This document shows, one piece after another, positions 26,830-36,499 of a stretch of DNA of 64,000 nucleotides (position 1 is the stretch's first letter; every line of letters starts with the position of its first letter). The stretch comes from Sporolactobacillus shoreae (lineage in GTDB: Bacteria > Bacillota > Bacilli > Bacillales > Sporolactobacillaceae). The notes under the pieces are model-generated. The model did no database searches, had not been told where the DNA came from, and worked only from the letters and a program-made list of their open reading frames with translations. The translations under genes were made by a program, and so were the position numbers. The stretch spans positions 1 through 64,000 of the forward strand of contig NZ_SRJD01000001.1 of assembly GCF_004684935.1 (NCBI RefSeq). Direction: 5' to 3'.

Positions 26830-28871
26830 CACTTTCGTTCTTTTTGATCTTGATCCAGAATGATCTCGTCCAGTTTCAACATGAATTTTTTGTAATAGTC
26901 TGGTTCAAAGTGGTTGGTCGATTGTCCAAAGGGATGATTGTACTGCCCAATATATCCGTAGTGATTCAAATCAATTGTATGAATATGAGGAAGCCGTTTC
27001 AGCAGATAGGATTCCATAAACTGATAGAACATATTGCTTCTTTTGTAAAGGTCCAGTTGGTCGGTAAAATAATGAACCTGACGATTTTTATCATAGTATC
27101 GGTTTGTCATGCGCGCTTTCTGAAGAATGATCCGTTCCTGAGGGAAGAACTGTACGATTTTTTCAGCAAAACGATCTACAGCCGGACACCAGTAGTTGAG
27201 TAACTCTTCTTCATTATCGTGGGAAACAAAATGTGCCTTACCATCGATCGACTGTAAAAATGCACGGTTTCTTAAATAGAAGGTTCCAGTAATGATATGC
27301 TGATCATCGAACACAACGAGGTCACGAACTGCATCCGGGTAGAGATCCAACAAGAAATATTCGGCCTTCGCTTCTGATAGACGGGTAAAGAAATTCTTTT
27401 CGAAGTCACAAGAGATATATTCTTTTTCAGCTGGTTTTTTACCTTCGAAAAATTGCTCAGGAAAAGGAACCGGTTCGCTCATCAGGCTGGGGATGCTGGA
27501 ATGAAACTGAGTATACACAAGATCATACTTTGACTTATATCCGGGATTAAAGTAAGGATTTGATCCAAACGCGCCACGTGTATAACATGTGCCGAGAATA
27601 GCCAGTTTGACAGGCTCCATACGATAAAGATTGGCAGAAATGTGATTAACGATCTCAATCTTGAGCGGTTCGTGAATTTTCCCCATCACTCTGGCATCAA
27701 GATTATCCTGCAATTCAATAGATCTATTTTCAGGAGGCAGTTCATTTTCAATAAATAGTGGCATCCAGGTCAGTACGCCTGTTTTTGAATCTTTAATTTC
27801 GATCATCGTTCTGAACTGAAGGCCCTTTTCTATCTTGTAGAGATTTTTCAAACGATTCAGAGGAATGGAGAGGTCAATCGACGTCAAATGGCGGTCGACT
27901 GAACCAATCAATGAAAATCCCTGAAAGTGATTCGCCCATATTTCCTGATCGGGCTCAATTTTAAATCCCTCGATTCTTCGATGAGCATTAGAGGCACATG
28001 AAAGAACGAGTTGTCCATTGCTATCAAAGAAACATTTTTTTAGGCTCAGATACTCAGGTATCCGCTTCACCCAAAGACCCACACATTTTTTTCTGTTGAT
28101 GTACAATTTAGCTTGATAAAATGTGTTTTTAGACAGAATCGAATAATCATCATCAAGCTTTGCTTGATCCCCGATAGGAAGATACAGCGAATCCCCATCG
28201 TTCTCAAGCTTGATGAAGAGATCCCACACCTCTTCATGGCAAATCATTGAATCTGGGAAAACAGATTGTTTGTTGAACGGGCAAGACCAGCTATGATCGG
28301 AGTTGACTTCTATTGGAAAATCAGTTTCAGATTGATAAAGAATTGAATTCTTATTCTCTCTTTTTCTGACCGAAAGAAACGCATGGGTAAACTGATCGAT
28401 TTTAATTCCAGTAATTTGTCCTTTGAATCTGAAAATGTTTTCTTTTTGTGATACGCCGGTCAATTCTGCTTTCACCTGATCATTTTTCTTAACTGAAATG
28501 GACAAGGTGTGGCGGGAATTTTCATAAAAAGTGATCATCAGGAACCGTTCTGTAACCCTATAGCTTTCGAAGGTTTTTGATTCTGAATGAATTTCAATTT
28601 CTTCTTTGTTGTGATCACAGACAAAAAAGCAGTCCCACAAATCCAAGGGGTTCTGCAACGATGAGAGGAGCTGAAGATCAATCTCGGCTGAAAAATTACC
28701 CCATTTTACAGTACAGGGTATTTTTATATCCCTGGGAATGAACAGGTCATTTCCCTTAATCCGTTCTTCCAGCATTAGAAACCCGTTACCTGTTCGAAGC
28801 CGGCAGCTTCCTTTGATTATCAATTTATCTTTCCAAAGCATGTCCTTTATGCGTAAGAGTTCAGCGGTCAT
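26829..28871 (-). CDS. DUF6270-type protein with N-terminal beta-rich modules
   Basis: About 680 residues. The C-terminal 300 form a DUF6270/SGNH-like domain that begins KLAILGTCYTRGAFG and includes YFLLDLYPDAVRD and a late His-rich end (LNHYGYIGQYNHPFGQSTNHFEP). The N-terminal 380 residues look like repeated beta-sandwich modules with Trp/Phe-rich strands (VWDLFIKLENDG, FYQAKLYINRKK). There is no signal peptide or helix. Location in the wall-polymer locus suggests polymer modification, for example acyl or phosphodiester chemistry; that is inference. ATG at 28871 is chosen because GGGGATAGG lies just upstream; an in-frame ATG at 28907 has no site. Confidence 0.65.
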   Translation of the reverse strand: MTAELLRIKDMLWKDKLIIKGSCRLRTGNGFLMLEERIKGNDLFIPRDIKIPCTVKWGNFSAEIDLQLLSSLQNPLDLWDCFFVCDHNKEEIEIHSESKTFESYRVTERFLMITFYENSRHTLSISVKKNDQVKAELTGVSQKENIFRFKGQITGIKIDQFTHAFLSVRKRENKNSILYQSETDFPIEVNSDHSWSCPFNKQSVFPDSMICHEEVWDLFIKLENDGDSLYLPIGDQAKLDDDYSILSKNTFYQAKLYINRKKCVGLWVKRIPEYLSLKKCFFDSNGQLVLSCASNAHRRIEGFKIEPDQEIWANHFQGFSLIGSVDRHLTSIDLSIPLNRLKNLYKIEKGLQFRTMIEIKDSKTGVLTWMPLFIENELPPENRSIELQDNLDARVMGKIHEPLKIEIVNHISANLYRMEPVKLAILGTCYTRGAFGSNPYFNPGYKSKYDLVYTQFHSSIPSLMSEPVPFPEQFFEGKKPAEKEYISCDFEKNFFTRLSEAKAEYFLLDLYPDAVRDLVVFDDQHIITGTFYLRNRAFLQSIDGKAHFVSHDNEEELLNYWCPAVDRFAEKIVQFFPQERIILQKARMTNRYYDKNRQVHYFTDQLDLYKRSNMFYQFMESYLLKRLPHIHTIDLNHYGYIGQYNHPFGQSTNHFEPDYYKKFMLKLDEIILDQDQKERK

Positions 28872-28926
28872 GAGCCTATCCCCAATTGTTTGTTTGATTA
28901 ACCCCATTTTACCACACTGAAAAAAG

Positions 28927-29262
28927 TCAATTGAAGTGAATCACCAGCAGGCAGGCACCAAGCAGGATGAGCAGGACTCCCGAGATTTTTCTCTTGTTAA
29001 TTTTTTCTTTGAGAAAGAAAAAAGAGAAGATGAGGGTCCAGATATAGGTGACGGCTGTCAGCGGATAAACAATGGTGTAAGGGAGCAGCTTCAGTAGCCA
29101 GATATTGAGAAGTGCTCCTGAAACATAGAACAGGCCACCGACGCCCAGATTTACGACAAAGTATAGTGAAAGGCTTAACCCTCTCATCGTGCATCGCTTG
29201 AAAAAAAATCCTCCTAGAGATCCGAGCATGGTCATGACAATGAGGAGTGCTGTTTCAATCAT
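28927..29262 (-). CDS. Small DMT/EamA-like membrane protein, subunit 2
   Basis: 111 residues with four predicted helices, SMR-sized: LLIVMTMLGSLGGFFFKR, then YTIVYPLTAVTYIWTLIFSF and GVLLILLGACLLVI. It overlaps the next minus-strand gene's end by eight bases. Two adjacent small DMT genes suggest a heterodimer like ArnE/ArnF, which flips a lipid-linked aminosugar; the substrate here is inferred from neighbours only. Confidence 0.75.
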   Translation of the reverse strand: MIETALLIVMTMLGSLGGFFFKRCTMRGLSLSLYFVVNLGVGGLFYVSGALLNIWLLKLLPYTIVYPLTAVTYIWTLIFSFFFLKEKINKRKISGVLLILLGACLLVIHFN

Positions 29263-29599
29263 CGTCTCCGCCCCCGATCAGCGATGCTCCGGCAATGATA
29301 ATGAGAATGCCAATAATCTGTAGAGCACTCAGAGATTCGCCAAGAAACAGACTGCCAAGAAAGATTGAAAAAATATAACCGAAACTAAGCAGTGGATGAA
29401 GAACGGACAGATCGCCGAATTTAAAAGCGGCGATCATCAGAACGGCACCACAGAAATAGAGCAGAAAACCGATGATAAAATAAAGATCAGGCACAGTGTG
29501 CGACAACTTCCAAAGCATTTGACCGGTCGCAGTAGCTAATGCTGCAACGATGATCAGCACGATGCCTGTGCGATTTTTGGCAATAGAATGCAGAATCAT
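29255..29599 (-). CDS. Small DMT/EamA-like membrane protein, subunit 1
   Basis: 114 residues with four helices: GIVLIIVAALATATGQMLWKL, FGDLSVLHPLLSFGYIFSIFLGSLF (in two pieces), IIGILIIIAGASLIGGG. The motif around LHPLLSFGYIF is typical of EamA half-proteins. I start at ATG 29599, one base after the stop of the GT-C gene; the open frame runs further upstream but only inside that gene. Confidence 0.77.
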   Translation of the reverse strand: MILHSIAKNRTGIVLIIVAALATATGQMLWKLSHTVPDLYFIIGFLLYFCGAVLMIAAFKFGDLSVLHPLLSFGYIFSIFLGSLFLGESLSALQIIGILIIIAGASLIGGGDDD

Positions 29600-29600
29600 T

Positions 29601-31409
29601 TTAAACACGTTTTTCACGCTTTCCGGCACATAAAGTGGCCAAGAAAAGGAATGGAATGAAAAGCAGATAATTACTGAACAGGTAGCGCGGATCCTGAGCC
29701 GGTATGGCAGCGGCCATTGAGCCAAGGTTAAGAAAAGCCGGCACCGCTGCAAGGGAAAGTTTCCATCCGCCTTTAAGCACAACAACAAATAGGAACAGAA
29801 TGCTCAGATAAAGATAAAGGGCCGGCAGTACAAATATTCGAGCTATACCCTTGAGAAAGAGATCATTATAGCGGCGGATCGAAGATGCAAGAAAATGATT
29901 GGCATGCTGCGTTCCATACAACGAATAATGGAATGATTTGTATTTTACGTGATCCTTTTTAATGGTTCTTGCTGACAAGAAATAGACAGGCCGGTAATTG
30001 CTGAACGCTTTGTAACGGAATACCGGGCGCATCTGACTCTGGGGAATGTTGAGCTTATAGACAAGCTGTTCCATACTTAGAAAAGCACTGGTCGCTTGTT
30101 TCGGATTCTGCAGAACAATCCCCGCCCAATTCTTTACGAAACCGGATGGATGGGTTCGTAGATACATTTTATTAAATCCCTTATGAAATTTTACTGGGTC
30201 AACCTGAGATGGCTGATACACATGCTTCCATTTACTTTCAGGAAAAATGTGATTGAAGAAATCCTGCTGCGATGCGCTCATCTTTCCACTATCTTTGATA
30301 ATCCCCCCAATTTGCTGGATCGGAATGCCCAGAGATTCCGTTTTATCCGCCGGGTAGACGTGATAGTACTTGAAAACCGGTCCGGTAACGATCAGAAATG
30401 TAATGACGGCAGCAATAAAGACACCGTACATACGCCAGTAATTTTTTCTGAAAAAGAATGGGAAAATAACAATTGTGACAAGAAGTACAGGAAATCCATT
30501 GTGCCTGAAAAAAATCAGACCGGCGACTGATAAGTAGAGTGCAAACAGGTGTGCATAAGACTTCAGCCATTGTCCCTTGGTGTGAATAATCAGGATCAGC
30601 ATGGTTGTCAGCCACAGAAGAAAATAACAATATAGAGTATCCTTCCAGATAATGACTGAATAGAGAGCATCTAGTGGAAAGAAAGTAAGAAAAAGCCAGC
30701 CAGCGATGAGCAGCCAGCGGTTTAGGCCCAGGGATTTGAAAGCATAGATGACGTATCCGACAATCCCACTGATTATCGTGAATTGGAGAATGACAAAAGC
30801 CGCAGGATTATCCCATATTTTTGTTGTCAGCAGGATGATCCAGGTCATCATGACCGGATGCCAATCGTTGAAAAAAGTAGAGTGGGCCTGCTGCCATTGG
30901 TTCACCGAATCAATGACGAGAATACCCGGATAAAACGCCCAAAAATAAACCAGTGACAGGACAAAGGGCAGAAGCGCGTAGATGAAGATATAACGTTTCT
31001 TCGGAACAGATTCTGCATTTCTTCTTGAGAAAGTCAGTATCAGCCAGGCAATTGCGAGAATAAAGAAGAACACAAAAAGAAATGCAGCGAGAGTGAAAAC
31101 TGCTGCAGTCGGCAAACTGTAATTCCAAGAATGGAATTGTGAAGGCTTAAGCGCAACAGTCATGATCCCTGCAAGAAAAATCAGGCAAAGCCAGACGAAA
31201 ACCTTTGTCTTTTTTAGCAACATTCGATAAGGTTCGACAAACCGACCGCTGACGGTTCCAAAGCTCATCATAGCTCCCAATAGAATAAAGAAGAATAACG
31301 GAATCAAGTGTGTACTCTGCAACGAATGAGTATAAAAATAGGCCCCTGTTCCAACAAAGAGACCAATCAATAGGTTAAGCGCCAAGTACAAAGTCATTTT
31401 TCTGTTCAT
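29601..31409 (-). CDS. DUF6020-type GT-C membrane glycosyltransferase
   Basis: 602 residues with about 12-13 hydrophobic helices. The large loop after the third or fourth helix reads FYPGILVIDSVNQWQQAH and WHPVMMTWIILL; the Asp in VIDSVNQ is a candidate catalytic residue. FRHNGFPVLL and IPAQDPRYLFSNYLLFIP near the C-terminus also fit DUF6020. Such proteins probably transfer sugar from a polyprenyl donor outside the membrane. Its ATG overlaps the stop of the GT2 gene by one base (TAATG). Confidence 0.75.
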   Translation of the reverse strand: MNRKMTLYLALNLLIGLFVGTGAYFYTHSLQSTHLIPLFFFILLGAMMSFGTVSGRFVEPYRMLLKKTKVFVWLCLIFLAGIMTVALKPSQFHSWNYSLPTAAVFTLAAFLFVFFFILAIAWLILTFSRRNAESVPKKRYIFIYALLPFVLSLVYFWAFYPGILVIDSVNQWQQAHSTFFNDWHPVMMTWIILLTTKIWDNPAAFVILQFTIISGIVGYVIYAFKSLGLNRWLLIAGWLFLTFFPLDALYSVIIWKDTLYCYFLLWLTTMLILIIHTKGQWLKSYAHLFALYLSVAGLIFFRHNGFPVLLVTIVIFPFFFRKNYWRMYGVFIAAVITFLIVTGPVFKYYHVYPADKTESLGIPIQQIGGIIKDSGKMSASQQDFFNHIFPESKWKHVYQPSQVDPVKFHKGFNKMYLRTHPSGFVKNWAGIVLQNPKQATSAFLSMEQLVYKLNIPQSQMRPVFRYKAFSNYRPVYFLSARTIKKDHVKYKSFHYSLYGTQHANHFLASSIRRYNDLFLKGIARIFVLPALYLYLSILFLFVVVLKGGWKLSLAAVPAFLNLGSMAAAIPAQDPRYLFSNYLLFIPFLFLATLCAGKREKRV

Positions 31410-32359
31410 TACTTTATGACCTGCTTTTCTTCATGTTTCAACGAATCATGGATCTGGTGCAATGCCACTTCGTATTGCTTCCGGGCGTTATTGACTACTG
31501 TATCAAGAATCAGCCCGCAAACGAACGAAAGCATGGCCATCAGGACAAGCCCGACTGCAAGAATCGCGGATGGCACTTTGTAAATATAGTGATATCTGAC
31601 AAATTCCAGAACGACCGGGCTACCAACGACCAGCCCAAGCAATGCAAGAAAACCTGCCCAGAGTGAAAAAAAAGTCAGAGGTTTGTAATCCTTAAAGAGT
31701 GTGAAAATAGTTCTGATGACCTTAAGTCCGTCACTGAACGTATTCAGCTTGGATTCGCTGCCACTCGGGCGGTCGCGATAATCAATCGGCAATTCCCGGA
31801 TTTTGAACCGTTTGTCAAGGGAGTGGATGCTCAGTTCCGTTTCTATTTCAAAACCTGTGCTTGTTATAGGAAAAGATCGGACGAAAAATTTGTTGAATCC
31901 GCGATACCCGGTCATAATGTCATTAATATTGCTTTTATAAAGCCGGTTGATCAAATTTTTGACCAAAGTGTTTCCAAAATTATGGAACGCTCTCTTATTT
32001 TCATCCTCATAAGTGCCGTTTGAAAGACGGTCACCTATGGTCATATCCGCGTCCCCGCTGATCAGTGGATCAAGCAGCGTATGCACTGCTTCCGCAGGGT
32101 ATGTGTCGTCACCGTCAACCATAATGTAGTAATCCGCGTCAATGTCGAAAAACATGGAACGGACCACATTACCTTTCCCCTGGCGTCTTTCTTCTGAAAC
32201 GTGAACGCCTTTTTCCTTCGCAATCATTTTTGTTTTGTCGGTAGAATTATTATCATAAACATAAATATCTGATTCGGGCACTTCACGCCTGAAATCGTCG
32301 ATGACCTTGCCAATGGTCAGTTCCTCATTATAGCAAGGAATCAGTATAGCGACTTTCAT
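31409..32359 (-). CDS. GT2 family polyprenyl-phosphate glycosyltransferase
   Basis: 316 residues. The GT-A domain has VAILIPCYNEELTIGKVI, DNNSTDKT, GKGNVVRSMF, metal motif MVDGDDTYP, MTGYRGFNKFFV and FEIETELSIHSL; two C-terminal helices follow. These resemble DPM1-like enzymes that charge undecaprenyl phosphate. ATG 32359 is chosen, with GGGAGTG 6 nt upstream. It is first of a four-gene operon (GT2, GT-C, two DMT), which together would make, flip and transfer a lipid-linked sugar. Confidence 0.87.
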   Translation of the reverse strand: MKVAILIPCYNEELTIGKVIDDFRREVPESDIYVYDNNSTDKTKMIAKEKGVHVSEERRQGKGNVVRSMFFDIDADYYIMVDGDDTYPAEAVHTLLDPLISGDADMTIGDRLSNGTYEDENKRAFHNFGNTLVKNLINRLYKSNINDIMTGYRGFNKFFVRSFPITSTGFEIETELSIHSLDKRFKIRELPIDYRDRPSGSESKLNTFSDGLKVIRTIFTLFKDYKPLTFFSLWAGFLALLGLVVGSPVVLEFVRYHYIYKVPSAILAVGLVLMAMLSFVCGLILDTVVNNARKQYEVALHQIHDSLKHEEKQVIK

Positions 32360-32454
32360 CCTGTACACTCCCTGTTTTCTCCATTATCTATCGTTTCGTA
32401 TTATAGATTATAACATGCCCTTATCATGAAAAAATGTATATTTTTGATATCTGT

Positions 32455-32483
32455 TTGAGATGGACTCATTAATGTTTTATAAT
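32455..32483 (+). promoter_or_regulatory. Sigma-A promoter of the first GT2-TagF gene
   Basis: TTGAGA (32455-32460) and TATAAT (32478-32483) are 17 bp apart, giving a leader of about 100 nt. Confidence 0.7.
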
Positions 32484-32590
32484 GACGAATAGACGTGAAA
32501 TATTTATGAACACTTTATGCCGGAATGTGACCGGCAAGTAATTAATGCAGTCCTGACTTGATAAAGCATGAGAAAGAGGTATTGTGTGGT

Positions 32591-35500
32591 ATGGATTTAC
32601 CAAAGATCAGTGTTGTTGTCCCCATATATAACGTTCAGCAATATTTGGAGGCTTGTCTGGATTCATTAGTTGATCAGACATTTAGTGAAATTGAAGTCAT
32701 TATGATCAATGATGGTTCTACTGATAAAAGCGGCGAGATTATGCATGATTATGCCGATAAGTATGAGAACTTCTTTGCTTATGACAAGCCGAATGGGGGG
32801 CTGGGACAGACAAGAAATTACGGTATGCAGTATGTCAGGGGACAATATGTCGCATTCGTGGATTCAGATGACATCGTTACATTTGACGCCTATGAAAAAA
32901 TGTATGCCTTGGCTGAAGAAACCCATTCAGATATTGTTGTCGGTAATGTAATGCGCTTTAATTCGATAAAAACATATCCGTCAACCTTACATCAAAGAAT
33001 ATTCACAAAGAAAAAGTTAAAAGCGCATATTACTAGGGACCCTGAGCTTATCTATGACACAACTGCATGGAACAAGCTTTTCCGGACGTCTTTCTGGGAA
33101 AAAAACAAATTGGCCTTTCCAGAACACATGCTCTATGAAGATATTCCGGTGACTATTCCCGCGCACTACTTAGCAAGCTCAGTGGATGTTCTTGATGACG
33201 TGGTCTATTATTGGCGATCCAGAGATTTTGGTGATCAGTCAATCACTCAGAACAGAACCGATATTAGAAACTTGAGGGATCGTTTAAAAGCTGTTGGAAT
33301 GGTGAACGATTTTTTTTCAGAGAATCACATTGAGGGTTCTCTTCTTGCTGAAAAAGATTACAAGATACTGAATACGGATTTGCTGATCTATCTGAATAAG
33401 CTTAATGAAGCGGATCAGCAGTACGTCCATCTTTATATTAGTGAAGTTTCGAAGTATCTTGAAAAAGTCCCGCAAGAAGCACTTCTCAAACTTTGGCCGA
33501 TCGATAGAATGAAATATTACTTCGTGGAAAAAAAGGATAAGAAAAAAGTTCTCGATCTGTTGAAGTTTCAAAAAAACAAGGGAGTGGCCAAACAAAAGTT
33601 AATGCGCCATGACGGCCACTATTATGTGACCTACCCTTATCATAATCTGGTGCCTGAGTCTTTGCTGATCATTGACAATAACCTGCAAGTTCAGCGGAAG
33701 ACGAGAGTAGCTGAATGGCAGGGAGAAAATTTAAATCTATCTGGTTTTGCATATATCCAAAAAATTAATTCAGCTCATAAATGGAGCGTAAAAGTACGCT
33801 TTGCCCTTGTTAATGAAGACACTGGTTCAAAGATTCCAATCCATCAATCCCGGTTGAAACGAAACATAGCAAATACAGTACAGCATGGTGTGTGGGCAAG
33901 AAAAAAATATTTGCCCTTCTTGTTTGTCAATAACTATAATTGGTCAGATGTCAGTTTGTCTATTCCATTTAACAAAAGTGAATTTTCCAATCTGCCGTAC
34001 GGACGTTATTTTATTGAGGGAGTTATTGAAGCGGGTGGGCTGACCCGAACTTTTACTGTAGGTTCTCCTGTAAAGGGTAAGAGTGCAAGGCCGGACTCTT
34101 TATTCCAGTCGGATAGCATCATTCACTTGACATACGGAAGCAATTGGGATCTTCACATCATTAAAGAAAAAATTGTTCATAGTGTTGAAAAGATTAAGGT
34201 TGAAGAATCAGCACTGCAGATTTCAGGTCAAACCGACCAACCAGATAATTTTCGTGGCCTTCTTTTAAGAAAATGGAGAGGGGGTTCATATTTAAAATTT
34301 TCTGGATCGGTGGGTCAATCTGCATTCAGAAGTGATGTCCCTCTTTCAGTTTTCCAAAATGATGACGGGTATGGCGGATGGAACGTTTTTCTTAAATCAG
34401 CAGAGGAAACTCCAAAACCACTTACCTTTTCAAAAGAGAACGAAACAAAACTTGATATTGGCTTTGCGGAAATAGTGGTCAAAGCGAACAGCCAGGGTCA
34501 TATGTTTTTTAAAGTACGTCACCACGGTGCTGAGTTACTGAAAATAGATCATAGTGGGGAAAAAATACATCTTAGGATTGCGGGACCTTTTAAATTAAGT
34601 AACAATAGCTATTCTGAGACACGTCTTCTGTTTCGCTCGGCGGACTTTGACAGGTTCTTCTTTCTTCCCGTCAATCAATCTCAATCACAGGATAAGTATG
34701 GGCGTTCTATTTATGATGTGATGATTAACCTTGACGGAGAAGCGGGACAGGAATTCTTGAAACACAATGTTTTTAATCTATACTTCACCATAGGTCAAGA
34801 ATCAGAAGAAACATTTGAACAATACCCGATTTATTCGGATGATTTGTCTCTTAGAAAAATTGCTTATGATCGGAAGGACTATGAATTCCGGCAGGATAGC
34901 AATCAAACGACCCAGATAAGTGTATCCGCAAAATGGGGATGGATTGAACGCGGAAAGTTGCGGCGGGCTGTTCTGAGAAAGCTCTTTTATCCTGCTGTAC
35001 GTTTGCTGCCTCTAAAGCGGAAAACGATTGTCTTTGAAAGTTATTGGGGAAAAAGCTTCGAGTGTAATCCGAGGGCAATTTATGAATATATTGATAAAAA
35101 TTACCCTGAATATGAGACGGTTTGGGGATTAAACAATCCGCTGACACATATAAAGGGACATGCCAAAATAGTGAGACGGCATTCGCTGAAATATTATTAT
35201 TATTTGGCTCGGGCAAAATACTTTGTAAATAACGTGAACTTTCCCGTTTTTTGTCGTAAGCGAAAAGGGGCGGTCGAGCTGCAGACCATGCACGGTACCC
35301 CGTTGAAAACATTGGGTTTTGATGCTCCAGGTGAAGTTAAAAAGGGTAAAGACGCGGCCGATTTTTTGGCCAAGAACAGTCGATGGGATTATCTATGTGT
35401 ACCAAGCAATTATGTTGCGGAAGTTGCTGCAGGAGCTTTTAAACACCATGCTGAAATTGTTAAGTCCGGGTATCCGCGCAATGATAAGTTATTCTTTGAT

Positions 35501-36091
35501 AATCGTCCTGAGAAAATAGCCGAAATTAAAAAGAGGCTAGGTATTCCATTGGACAAAAAAGTCATTTTCTATGCACCAACTTGGCGAGTGCAAAACTATT
35601 TCAAATTAGAGTTGGACCTGTTGCGACTTAAAAAAGCTGTGGGCGATGATTCCGTACTGCTGATTAAGTTTCATCATTTTGTTTCATCGTCTGTGCATCT
35701 TGATCAAGAGGAAACGGGAAGTTTCATTTTCAATGAATCAGATTATGATGACATTCGTGATCTCTATTTAATTGCGGATGTTTTAATCACGGACTATTCT
35801 TCAGTTATGTTTGATTTTGCTATACTGAACAGGCCGATATTGCTTTTTACTTATGATCTTGAAAATTACCGTGATAATCTTCGCGGCATGTATTTTGACA
35901 TTATCAAGGAAGCACCTGGCCCTATTTGCATGACCAATGATGACTTGGTTCGTGAGCTTCAGTCGATTGATCAGTTTAAAAGTAAGTATGGAGACAGACT
36001 GACTGCATTCAGAAATAAATTCAACACTTATGATAAGGGTACTGCAAGTGAACAATGCGTTAATGTGTTGATGGAGAAGACTGGACGATGA
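32591..36091 (+). CDS. Giant bifunctional GT2 glycosyltransferase / CDP-glycerol glycerophosphotransferase
   Basis: 1166 residues. Residues 1-250 are a GT2 domain (ISVVVPIYNVQQYLEACLDS, NDGSTDKS, metal motif VDSDD near residue 90, base motif YEDIP). A beta-rich linker of about 500 residues follows. From about residue 808 is a TagF-like polymerase domain: IVFESYWGKSFECNPRAIYEY, MHGTPLKTLGFD with the first catalytic His, KFHHF with the second, and LITDYSSVMFDF. TagF/TarL enzymes add glycerol phosphate from CDP-glycerol. The fusion would let one protein add sugar and glycerol phosphate. I chose ATG 32591; AAAGAGG is 11 nt upstream. TTG 32558 is the alternative. Confidence 0.87.
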   Translation: MDLPKISVVVPIYNVQQYLEACLDSLVDQTFSEIEVIMINDGSTDKSGEIMHDYADKYENFFAYDKPNGGLGQTRNYGMQYVRGQYVAFVDSDDIVTFDAYEKMYALAEETHSDIVVGNVMRFNSIKTYPSTLHQRIFTKKKLKAHITRDPELIYDTTAWNKLFRTSFWEKNKLAFPEHMLYEDIPVTIPAHYLASSVDVLDDVVYYWRSRDFGDQSITQNRTDIRNLRDRLKAVGMVNDFFSENHIEGSLLAEKDYKILNTDLLIYLNKLNEADQQYVHLYISEVSKYLEKVPQEALLKLWPIDRMKYYFVEKKDKKKVLDLLKFQKNKGVAKQKLMRHDGHYYVTYPYHNLVPESLLIIDNNLQVQRKTRVAEWQGENLNLSGFAYIQKINSAHKWSVKVRFALVNEDTGSKIPIHQSRLKRNIANTVQHGVWARKKYLPFLFVNNYNWSDVSLSIPFNKSEFSNLPYGRYFIEGVIEAGGLTRTFTVGSPVKGKSARPDSLFQSDSIIHLTYGSNWDLHIIKEKIVHSVEKIKVEESALQISGQTDQPDNFRGLLLRKWRGGSYLKFSGSVGQSAFRSDVPLSVFQNDDGYGGWNVFLKSAEETPKPLTFSKENETKLDIGFAEIVVKANSQGHMFFKVRHHGAELLKIDHSGEKIHLRIAGPFKLSNNSYSETRLLFRSADFDRFFFLPVNQSQSQDKYGRSIYDVMINLDGEAGQEFLKHNVFNLYFTIGQESEETFEQYPIYSDDLSLRKIAYDRKDYEFRQDSNQTTQISVSAKWGWIERGKLRRAVLRKLFYPAVRLLPLKRKTIVFESYWGKSFECNPRAIYEYIDKNYPEYETVWGLNNPLTHIKGHAKIVRRHSLKYYYYLARAKYFVNNVNFPVFCRKRKGAVELQTMHGTPLKTLGFDAPGEVKKGKDAADFLAKNSRWDYLCVPSNYVAEVAAGAFKHHAEIVKSGYPRNDKLFFDNRPEKIAEIKKRLGIPLDKKVIFYAPTWRVQNYFKLELDLLRLKKAVGDDSVLLIKFHHFVSSSVHLDQEETGSFIFNESDYDDIRDLYLIADVLITDYSSVMFDFAILNRPILLFTYDLENYRDNLRGMYFDIIKEAPGPICMTNDDLVRELQSIDQFKSKYGDRLTAFRNKFNTYDKGTASEQCVNVLMEKTGR

Positions 36092-36139
36092 TCTCAGCCT
36101 TCATTTGAAGGATCACAGCTTCGCCAAGGGCCAACTTTG

Positions 36140-36250
36140 TCCTTTTGTTGATTGAGCTGAAGGTGTGCGGGAACAGCGGACCAGACTCAAAGATTACCAG
36201 CTTAAAGCGAGTGGAGCGAAAAGTAACAGACAAGCTTTAACCAGAACCAA
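36140..36250 (+). repeat. Dispersed intergenic repeat, copy D (decayed)
   Basis: TTTGTTGATTGAGCTGAAGGTG... GAGTGGAGCGAAAAGTAACAGAC is a degenerate relative of copy B: the same order of TTTGTTGGAGCGGAAGG, internal CGGGA and GGAGCGAAAAACAACAGA motifs, with the middle largely lost. Confidence 0.55.
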
Positions 36251-36277
36251 ACCAAAATATCAGACTCGAATTAATGA

Positions 36278-36316
36278 AACGTCCCCTTTCTATATGGTTA
36301 AAGGAAAGGGGACGTT
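36278..36316. other. Perfect 13-bp inverted repeat
   Basis: AACGTCCCCTTTC (36278-36290) pairs perfectly with GAAAGGGGACGTT (36304-36316) around a 13-nt loop. No T-run follows on the plus strand. It could be an mRNA-stabilising hairpin, a minus-strand terminator (weak T-run) or a tiny mobile element. The rest of 36317-36499 shows nothing but the next gene's leader. Confidence 0.5.
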
Positions 36317-36499
36317 CTACAGAAAAAACACTAAAGTGAGTGTGGGTTATCTTGATTTGTTAAATATGAAAAATTTCCCATGATTGTGGTGCCTAAGATA
36401 CAAATTGAGGTATAGTACACGTGCTTATTATTCTTAAAGTCAGCCTAAGTCAGCCTTTTCTTTTGGATGAGAGAAGCGAAGAAAAGAGTGTGCGTCAAA

